The position numbers and the translations under genes are program-made. This document shows positions 42,139 through 51,864 of a DNA stretch of 64,000 bases, piece after piece. Origin of the DNA: Rhizobium sp. FY34. GTDB taxonomy: Bacteria > Pseudomonadota > Alphaproteobacteria > Rhizobiales > Rhizobiaceae. Every line of letters starts with the position of its first letter. The first letter of the stretch is position 1. The DNA is taken from contig NZ_STFZ01000034.1 in NCBI RefSeq assembly GCF_005222845.1, forward strand, positions 1 to 64,000, read 5' to 3'. Under the pieces are notes generated by a model. It saw only the letters and a list, made by a program, of their open reading frames with translations, was not told the DNA's origin and did not search any database.

Positions 42139-42739
42139 TCACCCCTGCTTACGCCTGAACCATCATGGTACGGCCTTATGCACGACACCAAGCCGCAACA
42201 GCAACCAGCCGCAAGGCCACACGATTCCGCCTGCCCGCGCCGCGCCATACAAACCGCATGCGCCACGGACAGTTCCAGACATCGTCTGGCTGCCAGTCAC
42301 TGTTTGTCCCTACGAGCCGATGTGCCCTGCCGGTTCACTCACCGGACAATAAGATAGGCAACACCGAAGATGACAGCCCAGAGTGCAAGAGACAGTTCAA
42401 GTGACAAAAGCAAAGGCAAGTAATGCTGTTTCACGGCCGCGGATCCTCCTCCCCTTCAGGCCGCGATGCATCCTCCTCGATGCCGCGGGGCCTGTCCGAG
42501 ATTAAAGGATACCGCCAAAGGTTTCAGGCTGCAACGCCCCCTCGCGCACAGGATGTGATGGATGATTTTTCATGTCCGACACGGGCACCTGGCGGCTGCC
42601 GGCCCAGCCTTTGCATGCGTGACATAAAGCGCCTGTTGCGGATTTATTTGCGCAGAAGGCCCGGCACCCCTCGCGAAGGAAGCGGAAAATCTGCTAGTGC
42701 GGCGGCCATGGCACCATGGACATGGGATAAGGAAAACGC
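42139..42739. other. 601-bp region without a convincing gene
   Basis: No frame here has protein-like composition; short Arg/Pro/Ser-rich frames at 42165-42404 and 42423-42743 look like GC-driven noise. I see a small dyad (42159-42169, ACCATCATGGT) near the lacI start and no tRNA or repeat. Confidence 0.6.
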
Positions 42740-43096
42740 ATGAACTATAAAATGATTGCGCTGGCAGCACTTGCCGGCATTCTGTCTGCCTGCACAAGCA
42801 CATCCGGCATGGCCACCAGCCCCATCGAGGCGCGCTGGATCGGCAAGTCGGCCGGCGCTTTCTTTGCCCGCTATGCCCCTCCCTATAGCGACACGCAGAG
42901 CGGCTCGCAGACGGTGTACAACTGGCGCGGCGGCTATAACCGCATCAAGACCGAACAGGGCCGCACGATGAGTGTCAGCTGTGCCGCGCAGATCACCGCC
43001 GGCAGCGATTATCGCATCCAGTCGATCACCATTACGGCCGACCGCCCCGGCGCCAAGGGCCCGAGCTATTGCACGGAACTTCTGGCCGTCGAATAA
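42740..43096 (+). CDS. Small lipoprotein of unknown function
   Basis: 118 residues. The signal with lipobox LSAC (Cys18) indicates an outer- or inner-membrane lipoprotein. The mature part has IEARWIGKSAGAFFARYAPPYSD and VYNWRGGYN, which resembles the small periplasmic or lipoprotein families with a beta-sandwich (a W(I)G...FF..YG.P pattern followed by a Trp-rich strand). Two cysteines (SCAAQ, SYCTEL) could form a disulfide. It is followed by a good terminator. Confidence 0.85.
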   Translation: MNYKMIALAALAGILSACTSTSGMATSPIEARWIGKSAGAFFARYAPPYSDTQSGSQTVYNWRGGYNRIKTEQGRTMSVSCAAQITAGSDYRIQSITITADRPGAKGPSYCTELLAVE

Positions 43097-43116
43097 GCAG
43101 ACCTGGTTTTCACATC

Positions 43117-43147
43117 GAAAGGGCGGCGCCTCGGCACCGCCCTTTTT
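43117..43147 (+). terminator. Terminator after the small lipoprotein gene
   Basis: AAAGGGCGG (43118-43126) pairs with CCGCCCTTT (43137-43145), followed by a T-run. This is a strong intrinsic terminator. Confidence 0.85.
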
Positions 43148-43311
43148 CGTGGGTTTCGCGTCCTTCGGCTACATCCTGCGGCAAGGTAGAGCGGCCATTG
43201 GTTTCTCCAAAATAGGACGTTGATCAGGCTGCGATGGCGAGAGCCATTGACCCTCGGCCGCAGGGGAAACATCCGCTCCATTGTTCCAGGCGCATTCTTG
43301 ATCTTTCCAGC

Positions 43312-44865
43312 TCAGACCGCCTCAATCGGTACATCGCGCCACGCTTGCCGTCTGGCAGCGCCGATATAATCGGCGGAGATCTCGGGCGCTGCGTCGAAAC
43401 GAAGATAAGCCAGCGACTTGGCATCGTGACGTGGCCAGATCGGAAGATCGCGCGTTTGTGGATCTCCGGTGCGCACGAAGGCAATGAAGCTATCGCGCAT
43501 ATGCTGCGACAATGCTTGGGCCTCTGGTGTCCACTCGACTGGCAGCGGCGCGCCCTGCGCCTTCCCGAAGGTGAAGGCTATGTCGGTTGCATGTGCCGCG
43601 CCGATCGGCGAGGCTTTCTGATAATCAAACCGATAGCTCCAAACGGGAGCATCCACCGCGGCAAGTCCATCGGCAAGGCGCAATGACGGAATACCGGTGA
43701 AGCAATCGCTGAAGAGATCCATCATCGGATCGCGCTGGGGTCTTGCACTGGCCGCATAAGCCGCCGTCAATGCTTGCCAACGCGCGTCTCCGGCAAGCGA
43801 GCGCACACGTTTCGGCAACCCTTCCAGAAGATTCTTAACAGCTGCAAATGTCAGTCCTTCGTTCTCACAATGTCCGATCAATGTCGGCACCGGAGCCAGG
43901 TTCTGCAGCGGGTGTATGGGCAATACGTATCCGTCAATGGCTGGCCTGAAGGGCTCGCCGCCCAAAAACGCGCTATTTGACTCGTCGCCCATGAGCTTGA
44001 AAATACGCTTCAATTCCTCAACTGGCAGCGCCATCAGCTTGGCGTCGTCATCGGGTTGAAGGCCAGCCTTGGCAAGTGCAAGCTCGGTCACTTTGCGTGC
44101 ATCCGTCTGCGAGAATACCGGACGTGCGCCTCCACTTTGAATGATTGCCCGCGCAAAGAGGCCGCGCGCCATCGGTGCTCCGAGCAGGCAGCCGATGGAC
44201 ATTGCCCCGGCCGATTCCCCCATGACGGTGACATTGGCAGGATCGCCGCCAAATGCCGCAATATTATCCTTTACCCAGCGCAGCGCAGCGATCTGATCGA
44301 GCAGGCCCAGATTGGCGGCCCCTTCTTGATGGGAGGTCGCCAGAAAGCCGAAGCCATTCAGTCGGTAATTGAAGCTGACGAAAACGAGATCGCCACGCGC
44401 GGCATAATCCTCTCCGTCATAGATGGGTTCGGACCCGGCGCCGAAGACAAAGCCGCCGCCGTGGATCCAGACCAGTACAGGCCTGGCTTTCTCGCTGGGC
44501 TGTTCTGGCGCCCAGACGTTGATATACAGGCAATCTTCGGAACCAGAGACCGGAGCTGGAATCGGGCCGAGTCCCTGCTGGACCGCTTCGCTGCCAAAGG
44601 TTGTTGCGCTACGGGTTTCTGTCCAGGACACAGAAGCACGAGGCGCGCGACCGCGCAGTTCACCCACCGGTGGCTGAGCATAGGGAATGCCACGCCACAC
44701 GCGCGTGCCATTCGAACCGCGCGTGCCTGCAAGGCGACCGCTGCGAACAGTGACAATCGGAGACGTGTCTGTACCGGCATAGGCCGGGCGCCTCAACGTT
44801 ACGGGACTGATCACCATGGCCGCTCCAAGCAAACCCACCGACTGACAAAACTTTCTGCGCTTCAT
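43312..44865 (-). CDS. Tat-exported type B carboxylesterase
   Basis: 517 residues from ATG 44865 (44874 is also possible). The twin-arginine signal is KRRKFCQSVGLLGAAMVIS. Carboxylesterase/lipase marks are VWRGIPYAQPPVGELR, EDCLYINVWAP, the oxyanion hole WIHGGGFVFGAG, the nucleophile Ser in GESAGAMS, the acidic residue in HCENEG, and the catalytic His in GAAHATDIAFTFG. It should hydrolyse esters in the periplasm; the substrate is unknown. It stands alone. Confidence 0.92.
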   Translation of the reverse strand: MKRRKFCQSVGLLGAAMVISPVTLRRPAYAGTDTSPIVTVRSGRLAGTRGSNGTRVWRGIPYAQPPVGELRGRAPRASVSWTETRSATTFGSEAVQQGLGPIPAPVSGSEDCLYINVWAPEQPSEKARPVLVWIHGGGFVFGAGSEPIYDGEDYAARGDLVFVSFNYRLNGFGFLATSHQEGAANLGLLDQIAALRWVKDNIAAFGGDPANVTVMGESAGAMSIGCLLGAPMARGLFARAIIQSGGARPVFSQTDARKVTELALAKAGLQPDDDAKLMALPVEELKRIFKLMGDESNSAFLGGEPFRPAIDGYVLPIHPLQNLAPVPTLIGHCENEGLTFAAVKNLLEGLPKRVRSLAGDARWQALTAAYAASARPQRDPMMDLFSDCFTGIPSLRLADGLAAVDAPVWSYRFDYQKASPIGAAHATDIAFTFGKAQGAPLPVEWTPEAQALSQHMRDSFIAFVRTGDPQTRDLPIWPRHDAKSLAYLRFDAAPEISADYIGAARRQAWRDVPIEAV

Positions 44866-45365
44866 CTTTTCCATCCGATATCTTTGATCTGTAAAATGCT
44901 CAATCACTCAGGGCAGCCACAATGCCGGTTTGCTCACCCCGGCAAGCTGCCACATGGTCCGGGTGCCGCTTCATTGCTGTTATCGAAATGATGTCCTTGA
45001 ACTTTGACCATCTGAAGCCTCTGAGCCCGGAACGGCATCATCTCAGCATGCTGGCCAAACCCCTCTTTACCGAGGGTGCCAATACCTTGAAGATCACGGG
45101 CCGCCATTTCGGCGAATATATGGCCAAGAAAATCAGAGCGCTCTCGGGGCTTTTTGATGCGGGCTGCCGACATCCCTCGCTTTCCCCTCGCCGTCCACAA
45201 CGCCCGTGGCCAGATGATGGCCGACTTCGGTCGGGAGTTCGGACGATATCTGGAGCGCATTGGCATCAAGGATGGCAAGGGACTATCCGAACCACCAGGC
45301 GATTGCAGAAGGGCAGATTTCGCACCTAAGCTGAAGCCGGTTCCTATCCCGGCAAGACCTTGGTT
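44866..45365. other. 500-bp region between the esterase and rpiR genes
   Basis: Two plus-strand frames (45000-45180: NFDHLKPLSPERHHLSMLAK; 45150-45360: RAADIPRFPLAVHNARGQMM) and one minus-strand frame look partly protein-like but are mutually out of phase. They may be remnants of a decayed gene; I do not recognise it. No repeat or RNA gene was seen. Confidence 0.4.
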
Positions 45366-46247
45366 TCAGTCGAGCTTCAGCCGTGTCTCGGCCCGGAACG
45401 ATCGCAATTCACTGAGCGCCCTGATCGAGCGACCGTCATCGATGGCGGCAAGATCCAGGATCACCGCGTTTGCGATGGTCATCGGCACAACGAGCGACTG
45501 CGATTGACCGGGTTCTCCCCGCGAGACCGAGATGTGACAGTCAGGCGCCGGATCGATGCGGGCGGCATGCAGATCCGTCAATGCCAGGGTCACGGCGCCC
45601 CGTTCGGCGGCAATCCGGCGAACTTCATGCACAAGCGGGGCAACCCGGCGGAAGGACAAAAGCCAGAGCACATCGCCTTTGGACAGTGACCAGAGGAGTT
45701 CCGGCATCTGGTCGATCTGTGCGGCGATGTTGACCGCGTGATAGCCGGATCGCACCAATCGAAGCGTAATCAGCGCAGACAGAGCCGAAGAATGGCCGCG
45801 TCCAAAGACGAAAATCCGGCGACTGTCACGCAGATGTTCGGAAAAGGAGCGGATATCGGCATCGGATACGGTATTTCGCACAGTGTTGAGCGCGGCGATT
45901 TCACTATCCAGAACCGAGGCGAGCAAGCCGCCCTCCTCGGCTCTCACTAGACGGGCTGCCATGCGGGCGGCAGAGCTTTCATAGTCGCCATCTCCCTGCA
46001 ATAAGTTGGCCTGTAGGAAACTGCGAAACTCCGGATAGCCCTTGAAACCCAAACGTCTGGCAAGCCGGACGGCCGAGGCGGGATGGACGCCGGCGCGAAA
46101 GGAGACGTCCTTACCGTTCTCCATGGCAGCCCGGATCGGGTCCTGGACCAGCACATCCAATAGACGCGTATCGGCATCGGTCAGACGGGTCGAATGGCGG
46201 CTGATGAGATCGGCAAACGCCTGGGGAAACGCTTCCTGCCTGTCCAT
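45366..46247 (-). CDS. MurR/RpiR-family regulator (HTH + SIS domain)
   Basis: 293 residues from ATG 46247, which overlaps the ugpC TGA by one base. An N-terminal RpiR HTH (VSFRAGVHPASAVRLARRLGFKGYPEFRSFLQ) is followed by a SIS sugar-phosphate domain (IFVFGRGHSSALSALITLRL, GDVLWLLSFRR). It is the last gene of the ugp operon. It may tune the operon in response to a phosphorylated sugar or glycerol-3-phosphate, which is unusual for ugp systems controlled by PhoB alone. Confidence 0.9.
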   Translation of the reverse strand: MDRQEAFPQAFADLISRHSTRLTDADTRLLDVLVQDPIRAAMENGKDVSFRAGVHPASAVRLARRLGFKGYPEFRSFLQANLLQGDGDYESSAARMAARLVRAEEGGLLASVLDSEIAALNTVRNTVSDADIRSFSEHLRDSRRIFVFGRGHSSALSALITLRLVRSGYHAVNIAAQIDQMPELLWSLSKGDVLWLLSFRRVAPLVHEVRRIAAERGAVTLALTDLHAARIDPAPDCHISVSRGEPGQSQSLVVPMTIANAVILDLAAIDDGRSIRALSELRSFRAETRLKLD

Positions 46248-47308
46248 CACTCTTCCACTATGCTGATGCTGCGCAAATCGCGTGCGAGATCAACCCGCTC
46301 GCCACTGTCGTTATCAAAGAACAGCGCCCGGTCAAGATCGTAGGAGATCCACAGCTGGCGCGCCTGTTCCGTCACCTCGCGGCGCGGTGCGGTGACCGTC
46401 AAGCGTCCGGCGGCGCTATCGCAATGCAGAAGCAGATCCGATCCTGTCATCTCCGACAAGACAAGGCGCGCTTCAAGTGACGGACGCGCCGGCCTTTGCG
46501 CATGGAGCTTGAGGATATCGGGACGAAGTCCGGCCGTCAGCCCCTGCATGCCCTGCCAGCCCGGAAGCTTTTCAGCCGCAACAAAATTGATTGGCGGCAC
46601 ACCGAGAAAGCTCGCCACGAAGCGATTGGCGGGCCGGTCATAGATCACATCCGGCCGGTCGAATTGCTGCAAATGGCCATCCTTCATCACCGCCACCCGG
46701 TCGGCCAGCGACAGGGCCTCCGTCTGGTCATGCGTGACATAAACGATGGTCGCGCCAAGCTGGCGGTGCAATTCCTTGATCTCGGTGCGCATGGCAATGC
46801 GCAGCGCATTGTCGAGGTTGGACAGCGGTTCGTCCATCAGGAAGGTGGAGGTGTTGCGCGCCATGGCGCGCCCCATGGCGACGCGCTGGCGCTGGCCGCC
46901 CGAAAGCGCCCCTGGCTTGCGTTCCAGATAGGGTTCCAGTTGCAGCATGCGCGCCACCTCCTGCGCCCGGCGGTTGCGCTCTGCCTTCGGCATGCCGCGC
47001 AGTTCCAGCCCGAAGGCGATGTTTTCGCGCACGCTCATATGCGGATAGAGCGCATAGTTCTGGAAGATCATCGCAATGTCGCGGTCCTGCGGTGCCAGAT
47101 CATTGGCGCGAATGCCTGCAATCTCGATTTCACCGGCATCGGGGCGTTCCAGCCCGGCGATCAGGCGTAGCAGCGTGGACTTGCCGCAGCCGGAAGGGCC
47201 AACGATGACAATGAATTCGCCCGGATGGAACTCCATGGACACATCATGCAGCACGGTCGGTCCGCCCGGATAGGCCTTGCGGATGTTGCGAAGGGAAATG
47301 CCGCTCAT
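46247..47308 (-). CDS. ugpC: Glycerol-3-phosphate ABC transporter ATP-binding protein
   Basis: 353 residues. Walker A is GPSGCGKST, signature LSGGQRQRVAMGRAMAR and Walker B STFLMDEPLSNLD; the C-terminal TOBE/OB region (FVASFLGVPPINFVAAE) is that of UgpC/MalK-type ATPases. It overlaps the ugpQ stop (ATGA). It energises uptake of sn-glycerol-3-phosphate and glycerophosphodiesters. Confidence 0.92.
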   Translation of the reverse strand: MSGISLRNIRKAYPGGPTVLHDVSMEFHPGEFIVIVGPSGCGKSTLLRLIAGLERPDAGEIEIAGIRANDLAPQDRDIAMIFQNYALYPHMSVRENIAFGLELRGMPKAERNRRAQEVARMLQLEPYLERKPGALSGGQRQRVAMGRAMARNTSTFLMDEPLSNLDNALRIAMRTEIKELHRQLGATIVYVTHDQTEALSLADRVAVMKDGHLQQFDRPDVIYDRPANRFVASFLGVPPINFVAAEKLPGWQGMQGLTAGLRPDILKLHAQRPARPSLEARLVLSEMTGSDLLLHCDSAAGRLTVTAPRREVTEQARQLWISYDLDRALFFDNDSGERVDLARDLRSISIVEE

Positions 47309-48096
47309 GCTTCGGTCTCCTTCTCGCGAAAGGCGGTGCGCAGGCCAATCGCCAGCGTCGGCCGGTCGGTGGTGAACACCTTGACGCTAAGCGTGAGCGC
47401 CTTGTCGATCTGCGCCGGCGCATGCGCTGCCCAGCAGCCGAAATCGAGCCCAGCGGCGCGGATAACCTTGGCAAGGGCTGCGTCGGCGGTATCGATATGC
47501 ACGCCGATCTCCGGCACGCCATGCGCCTTGCAGAGCTCGATCACACCATGAACGCCAACCTGTTTCAGCACCGGCGGGCTGACCAGCCATAGCCGCGGCC
47601 GGTCGGTGGCAGCCATCAGGTCGTCCAGCGAGGACAGAAGGAAGGAGGAAAAGGTGGTGCGCGCCAGCATGTCGTGGCGCGCAAGCAGGTCGATCACCTT
47701 CGGCACGAAACCCGGATAGGCCAGGCCATCGGCGCCGGGCTTGATCTCGCAGCGAAAATCGACGCTGGATGAGGCATAGAGCGCGCAAAGTTCCTCAAGC
47801 GTCAGCGGATGGCCGCCGGCGCTGTAATGGATGGTGGCGGATTTCACCTCGGCAAGCGTGAGGCCCGCAATCGCGCCGCAGCGGTCGGTCGTTCCTTCCA
47901 GTGTCGGATCGTGGTGGACGACGATCGCGCCATCGGCTGTCGGGTGAACGTCGAATTCCACCTCCTCCAGTGCCATGGCAGCCGTGGCGGCAAAACCGCG
48001 CGGCGTGCTGTCGCCATATTCGAGCGTGCCGCCGCGATGGGATGCGATGCGTGTCATCAGTCTGGTCTTCCCCGTTTCGTCTTTTGAGAGGTTCAT
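47305..48096 (-). CDS. ugpQ: Glycerophosphodiester phosphodiesterase
   Basis: 263 residues from ATG 48096, in an ATGA overlap with the upstream permease gene. GDPD active-site blocks are ASHRGG, EVEFDVHPTADGAIVVHHDP and FRCEIKPG. It releases glycerol-3-phosphate from imported diesters in the cytoplasm. Being inside the ABC operon, between the permeases and the ATPase, fits that role. Confidence 0.92.
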   Translation of the reverse strand: MNLSKDETGKTRLMTRIASHRGGTLEYGDSTPRGFAATAAMALEEVEFDVHPTADGAIVVHHDPTLEGTTDRCGAIAGLTLAEVKSATIHYSAGGHPLTLEELCALYASSSVDFRCEIKPGADGLAYPGFVPKVIDLLARHDMLARTTFSSFLLSSLDDLMAATDRPRLWLVSPPVLKQVGVHGVIELCKAHGVPEIGVHIDTADAALAKVIRAAGLDFGCWAAHAPAQIDKALTLSVKVFTTDRPTLAIGLRTAFREKETEA

Positions 48097-48902
48097 TTCA
48101 CCGCGCCCATGGTGATGCCGCGCACGAGATGGCGCTCCACGAGCAGAAAACCGGCAAGCACCGGCAGGATGGTGATGGTGGAGGCGGCCATGACCAGCGG
48201 CCAGTCGACGAGCCCCTCCCCCGGATTGATCTTGTAGAGCCGTGCCAGACCGATCTGCAGCGTGTAGAGATCCTGCCGGCCGACGGCCACCAGCGGCCAG
48301 ATGTAGTTGTTCCACTCGGTGATGAAGATGTAGAGCGCCATGGAGGCAATCGCCGGCTTGGAGAGCGGCACGATGATGCGCCACAGCACAGTGAGCGGCG
48401 AGGCTCCATCCATATAGGCCGCCTCGTCCAGTGCCTTCGGGATGCCGCGAATATATTGGCGCAGGAAAAAGGCGGCAAAACCGTTGGAAATGGCCGGCAG
48501 GATCAGCCCCGCATAGGTATCGAGCAGCCCGACCTTGGCGAGCGTCAGATAATTCGGGATGAGGCTGATATGGCTCGGGATCATCAGTGTGGCGACGGTT
48601 GCGCCGAACAGCAGGTCGCCGCCGCGAAAGGTGAAACGGGCAAAAGCGAAGGCGGCAAGCGTTGCCACCGTGATGCCGAGAACGGTGACAAGGCCGGAGA
48701 CGATCAGGCTGTTGAGGAGGTAACGGGCGAAATTGAACTGGGTAATGGCCCGTTCGTAATTGTCCAGCGTGAAGGCCAGTTTGCCGGCATAGAAGGCATC
48801 CGCCGTCTGGAGCGACATCCAGACCGAATAAAGCACCGGCCACATGAACAGCAGGCCGGCGGCCAGCGACAGCATCGCGACAATGGGATTTTCAGGCTTC
48901 AT
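48093..48902 (-). CDS. ugpE: Glycerol-3-phosphate ABC transporter permease UgpE
   Basis: 269 residues from ATG 48902. Six membrane segments are expected. The EAA loop reads EAAYMDGASPLTVLWRIIVPLSKPA. The gene overlaps ugpA by 11 bp and ugpQ by 4 bp, so the operon is tightly coupled. Confidence 0.9.
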   Translation of the reverse strand: MKPENPIVAMLSLAAGLLFMWPVLYSVWMSLQTADAFYAGKLAFTLDNYERAITQFNFARYLLNSLIVSGLVTVLGITVATLAAFAFARFTFRGGDLLFGATVATLMIPSHISLIPNYLTLAKVGLLDTYAGLILPAISNGFAAFFLRQYIRGIPKALDEAAYMDGASPLTVLWRIIVPLSKPAIASMALYIFITEWNNYIWPLVAVGRQDLYTLQIGLARLYKINPGEGLVDWPLVMAASTITILPVLAGFLLVERHLVRGITMGAVK

Positions 48903-49761
48903 AATGCACCTTGCGGCCGATGATGCGCGATTTGAGGATGGCAAGTGCCACCAGAAGGATGAAGAGAATGACGGCGAGTGCCGAGCCGCGGCCAATATCG
49001 AACAGCACGAAGCCGATCTCGTAGAGCAGGTTGACCAGCATGTCGGTGGCGCCGGCCGGCCCGCCCTTTGTCATCACATTGACGATGGTGAAGACCTGGA
49101 AGGCCTCAATCACCGAGATGACCAGCAGAAAATAGGTGGTGGGCATCACCAGCGGCATGGTCACACGGCGAAAGACGTGGAGGCGCCTGCCGCCATCGAC
49201 GGCTGCGGCATCGTAAAGCTCCTGCGGGATCGCCTGCAGGCCGGCAATATAGATGACGATGTCATAGCCGATCTGCTTCCAGGTGTTGACGACGATCAGC
49301 ACCCAGAGCGCCAGATGCGGATCCTGCAGCCATTGTGGCCGCCCGAGGCCCAGCCAGCCAAGAACCGCATTCATCATGCCGTAATCGGTGGAAAAGACCC
49401 AGGAAAACACCACCGCGATCGAGACAGTCGATGTCACTGATGGCAGGAACAACGCGCCGCGCAGCAGCCGGGAGGCCAGCGTTTCGCGCACCAGCCAGTT
49501 GGCGATGGCAAGTGCTGCCCCAAGCCTCAACGGCACCGAAAGCACGGCAAAAACGGTGGTCACCCACAGCGAATTCCAGAATTCGGCCGAGGCGAACAGC
49601 TCTTCATAATTGCGAAGCCCCACGAAGGGCATGTCGGGGGTTAGAAAATTCCACTGGCGCACGCTGAGGTTCAGGCTCGTCAGGATCGGAATATAGGTAA
49701 ACACCGCGATGAAGATCATCAGCGGCGCAACGAAGAGATAGGGCGTCAGCTTGCGGAGCAT
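48892..49761 (-). CDS. ugpA: Glycerol-3-phosphate ABC transporter permease UgpA
   Basis: 289 residues. Six membrane segments are expected; the EAA loop is ELYDAAAVDGGRRLHVFRRV. It begins MLRKLTPYLFVAPLMIFIAVF. It partners UgpE and receives substrate from UgpB, encoded 56 bp upstream. Confidence 0.9.
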   Translation of the reverse strand: MLRKLTPYLFVAPLMIFIAVFTYIPILTSLNLSVRQWNFLTPDMPFVGLRNYEELFASAEFWNSLWVTTVFAVLSVPLRLGAALAIANWLVRETLASRLLRGALFLPSVTSTVSIAVVFSWVFSTDYGMMNAVLGWLGLGRPQWLQDPHLALWVLIVVNTWKQIGYDIVIYIAGLQAIPQELYDAAAVDGGRRLHVFRRVTMPLVMPTTYFLLVISVIEAFQVFTIVNVMTKGGPAGATDMLVNLLYEIGFVLFDIGRGSALAVILFILLVALAILKSRIIGRKVHYEA

Positions 49762-49817
49762 TGTTTATCTGCGCCGGTCGGATGTTTGCCCGACCGGCAC
49801 CCCTGAAGGTTGAAAAA

Positions 49818-51077
49818 TCAGTTTCCGGCGCGCTGGCTTTCCTTGCGCGTCTGTTCGGCAAAGTCCTTCAGCGCCTCATCGGCCTTGCGCTGGCCAAGCG
49901 CAATCGACTGCCACACCTTGTATTCATTGGTGCGCATCCAGGTGACGAAGGTGGCGCGGGCACGGCCATGGGCATAAGGCAGCGAATTGATCGCAACATC
50001 GATGCCCGGCTGGCTTTCCAGCGCCTTGACGGCAACCGGAAGAGCAGCGCTCTTCTTGTTGATCGGCAGATAGCCGGTGGCGGCAAACCAGGCTGCATTG
50101 GTCTCCGGCGAGGCGGCGTAGCTCACGAATTTGTAGGCCGCATCCTGCACGTCCTTCGGCGAAGACGCCATGATGCCGATGCCGGCGCCGCCGATCGGAA
50201 CCGAGCAGACCTTGTTGCAGGGCATGGGCCGCACGACGAGATTGTCACCCAGCGCCTTCTTGCGGCCGCCGTAGCTGCCGGTCGAATCCATGTCGAGACC
50301 GACCTTGCCGGCCATGAAGGCGGCATTGCCTATGTCCTCGTCGGTCACGCCATCGGGAGAGGCAACCTTGTGCTGGCTGACCAGCGAGCCCATCCATTGA
50401 TAGGCTTCGATGGTGTTCGGCTTGTCGAGCAGGATCTCGTTGGTCTTGGGGTTAATCAGCTCGCTGTCATTGGCCATGACCAGGCCCCAGCGGGCGAACT
50501 GGCCGGGAGCGCCCATTCCGGAAATGCCCTCTGCGCCGAGCTTTTCCTGGATCGTCTTTGCGGCCTTGAGGATGTCGTCATAGGTCTTCAGTGGGGTATC
50601 GACCGACAGGCCGGCGCGGGCGAAGATGTCCTTGTTGACGTAGAGAACCGGCGTCGAGGAGTTGAACGGCATGACATAATTCTTGCCGTTGATCACACCG
50701 ATCTCACGGGCAAAGTCGTAAAGGTCGCCCTTCAGCGGATCCGCATCGACATAGGGCGTCAGATCGGTCAGCACATTGTTGTTGGCAAACAGACCATAGC
50801 GGGTGATTTCCAGGATCACGGCATCCGGTGCGCGACGGGCGGGAATGGCGGCCTGCAGCTTGGCAACCAGATCATTGTAATTGCCGACAAATTCCGGCTC
50901 GACGTGGATGTCGGGATGGGCGGCTTCAAAGTTTGCGATGATCTTGTTCAGAGCCTCGCCATTGGTCTTGCTGAACGTGTGCCAGAATTTGACCGTGGTT
51001 GCGGCTTCGGCAGAACCGATCGTGGCGAACAGGGCAAAAACGCTGGCTGCAATCGTGCTGTGCAATTTGCGTGTCAT
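49818..51077 (-). CDS. ugpB: Glycerol-3-phosphate ABC transporter substrate-binding protein
   Basis: 419 residues from ATG 51077, preceded by AGAGGAGAGAG. Signal peptide MTRKLHSTIAASVFALFATIGSAEA. The mature start TTVKFWHTFSKTNGEALNKI and the PFNSSTPVLYVNKDIFARAG and GGAGIGIMASSPKDVQ blocks are those of UgpB. It heads the operon ugpB-A-E-Q-C-rpiR and has a Pho-box-like repeat array upstream. Confidence 0.92.
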   Translation of the reverse strand: MTRKLHSTIAASVFALFATIGSAEAATTVKFWHTFSKTNGEALNKIIANFEAAHPDIHVEPEFVGNYNDLVAKLQAAIPARRAPDAVILEITRYGLFANNNVLTDLTPYVDADPLKGDLYDFAREIGVINGKNYVMPFNSSTPVLYVNKDIFARAGLSVDTPLKTYDDILKAAKTIQEKLGAEGISGMGAPGQFARWGLVMANDSELINPKTNEILLDKPNTIEAYQWMGSLVSQHKVASPDGVTDEDIGNAAFMAGKVGLDMDSTGSYGGRKKALGDNLVVRPMPCNKVCSVPIGGAGIGIMASSPKDVQDAAYKFVSYAASPETNAAWFAATGYLPINKKSAALPVAVKALESQPGIDVAINSLPYAHGRARATFVTWMRTNEYKVWQSIALGQRKADEALKDFAEQTRKESQRAGN

Positions 51078-51140
51078 GTCTCTCTCCTCTGCAAGTGAAA
51101 TTGCAATGAGAGCGACATAACGGGTGCACACGACATTCTC

Positions 51141-51169
51141 GTGAAGCCCGCATGAAGACTTGATGACGA
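51141..51169 (-). promoter_or_regulatory. Probable PhoB box array upstream of ugpB
   Basis: On the minus strand GTCAT, TTCAT and TTCAC repeats are spaced exactly 11 bp (51163-51167, 51152-51156, 51141-51145), the period of PhoB sites (CTGTCAT consensus). They lie about 65-90 bp upstream of ugpB. Confidence 0.6.
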
Positions 51170-51209
51170 AAGGGGCTAGGATGATGGCTGGAATGAAGCA
51201 GACAGGAGA

Positions 51210-51410
51210 TCACGGCGAAAGGTGAAGCGCGGCTCGTCGCGACAGGAAAAATCCTTTCCGATGGGGGGCATCGTCGGCCGCCTCGTCATCATAGGGGAAC
51301 CCGAAGACCTGCTCCTGCCCAGCGCCGTGCTCACCATCGCAGAGCGGACCCATATAGGCGCGGACATCGCATTTGGATGCAGCCGCTTCGCACTGACGCA
51401 TTTTTGACAT
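51210..51410 (-). CDS. Possible small Cys-containing protein
   Basis: A 66-residue frame from ATG 51410 reads MSKMRQCEAAASKCDVRAYM and later DDEAADDAPHRKGFF. No ribosome-binding site is evident and I do not recognise it. It could be chance. It is the only candidate gene in the 540 bp between ugpB and the tRNA. Confidence 0.25.
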   Translation of the reverse strand: MSKMRQCEAAASKCDVRAYMGPLCDGEHGAGQEQVFGFPYDDEAADDAPHRKGFFLSRRAALHLSP

Positions 51411-51618
51411 GGCGAGAAGCCAATTACCGCAATGACGCAAGAGGGCCACAATACCAATCGGGTGACACAGGGCGATCAATCATGCCCCTCGGTGGCGATG
51501 TCTTGCGCCAGACTTTGGTATGCACCCAACTTGTTCCGGAAATCTGGGCCGTAAAACTGTTCCGGTAGCGGTATGCGTGATCCCGTCAAGCCACTGAATT
51601 ACATAGAAAATAGAAGCA

Positions 51619-51693
51619 TGGCTGGGGCGCCAGGATTCGAACCTGGGAATGCCGGTACCAAAAACCGGTGCCTTACCGCTTGGCGACGCCCCA
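51619..51693 (-). tRNA. tRNA-Gln (anticodon UUG)
   Basis: On the minus strand the gene begins TGGGGCGTCGCCAAGCGG and ends with CGCCCCA-G-CCA; the acceptor stem TGGGGCG/CGCCCCA pairs fully and CCA is encoded. The anticodon loop holds TTG, and the T-loop has GGTTCGAATCC. No att-like duplication was found next to it. Confidence 0.97.
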
Positions 51694-51864
51694 CCAGAAC
51701 CTGTGGTCAACGCTGGCAAAGCAGCGGGCCGTTCACGGGTGCGCAAGCGTTTAGCAAAGCTCCGTGCGCCTCACAATCCTTAAGTTTCGCATCATGACAG
51801 TTTTCTGTGCGCGCCGGCAATCTGCGTGCTAGGTCTTTGGATGAGATCAGTCTTCGGAGACAGC

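Noticed and set aside
42423..42743. 106-codon frame before the small lipoprotein gene
   Set aside because: Arg/Ser/Pro-rich composition, overlap with the lipoprotein start and no ribosome-binding site suggest noise.
51619..51693. tRNA-Gln as an integration site of a genomic island
   Set aside because: No integrase, direct repeat of the tRNA 3' end, or composition shift was found on either side within the window.
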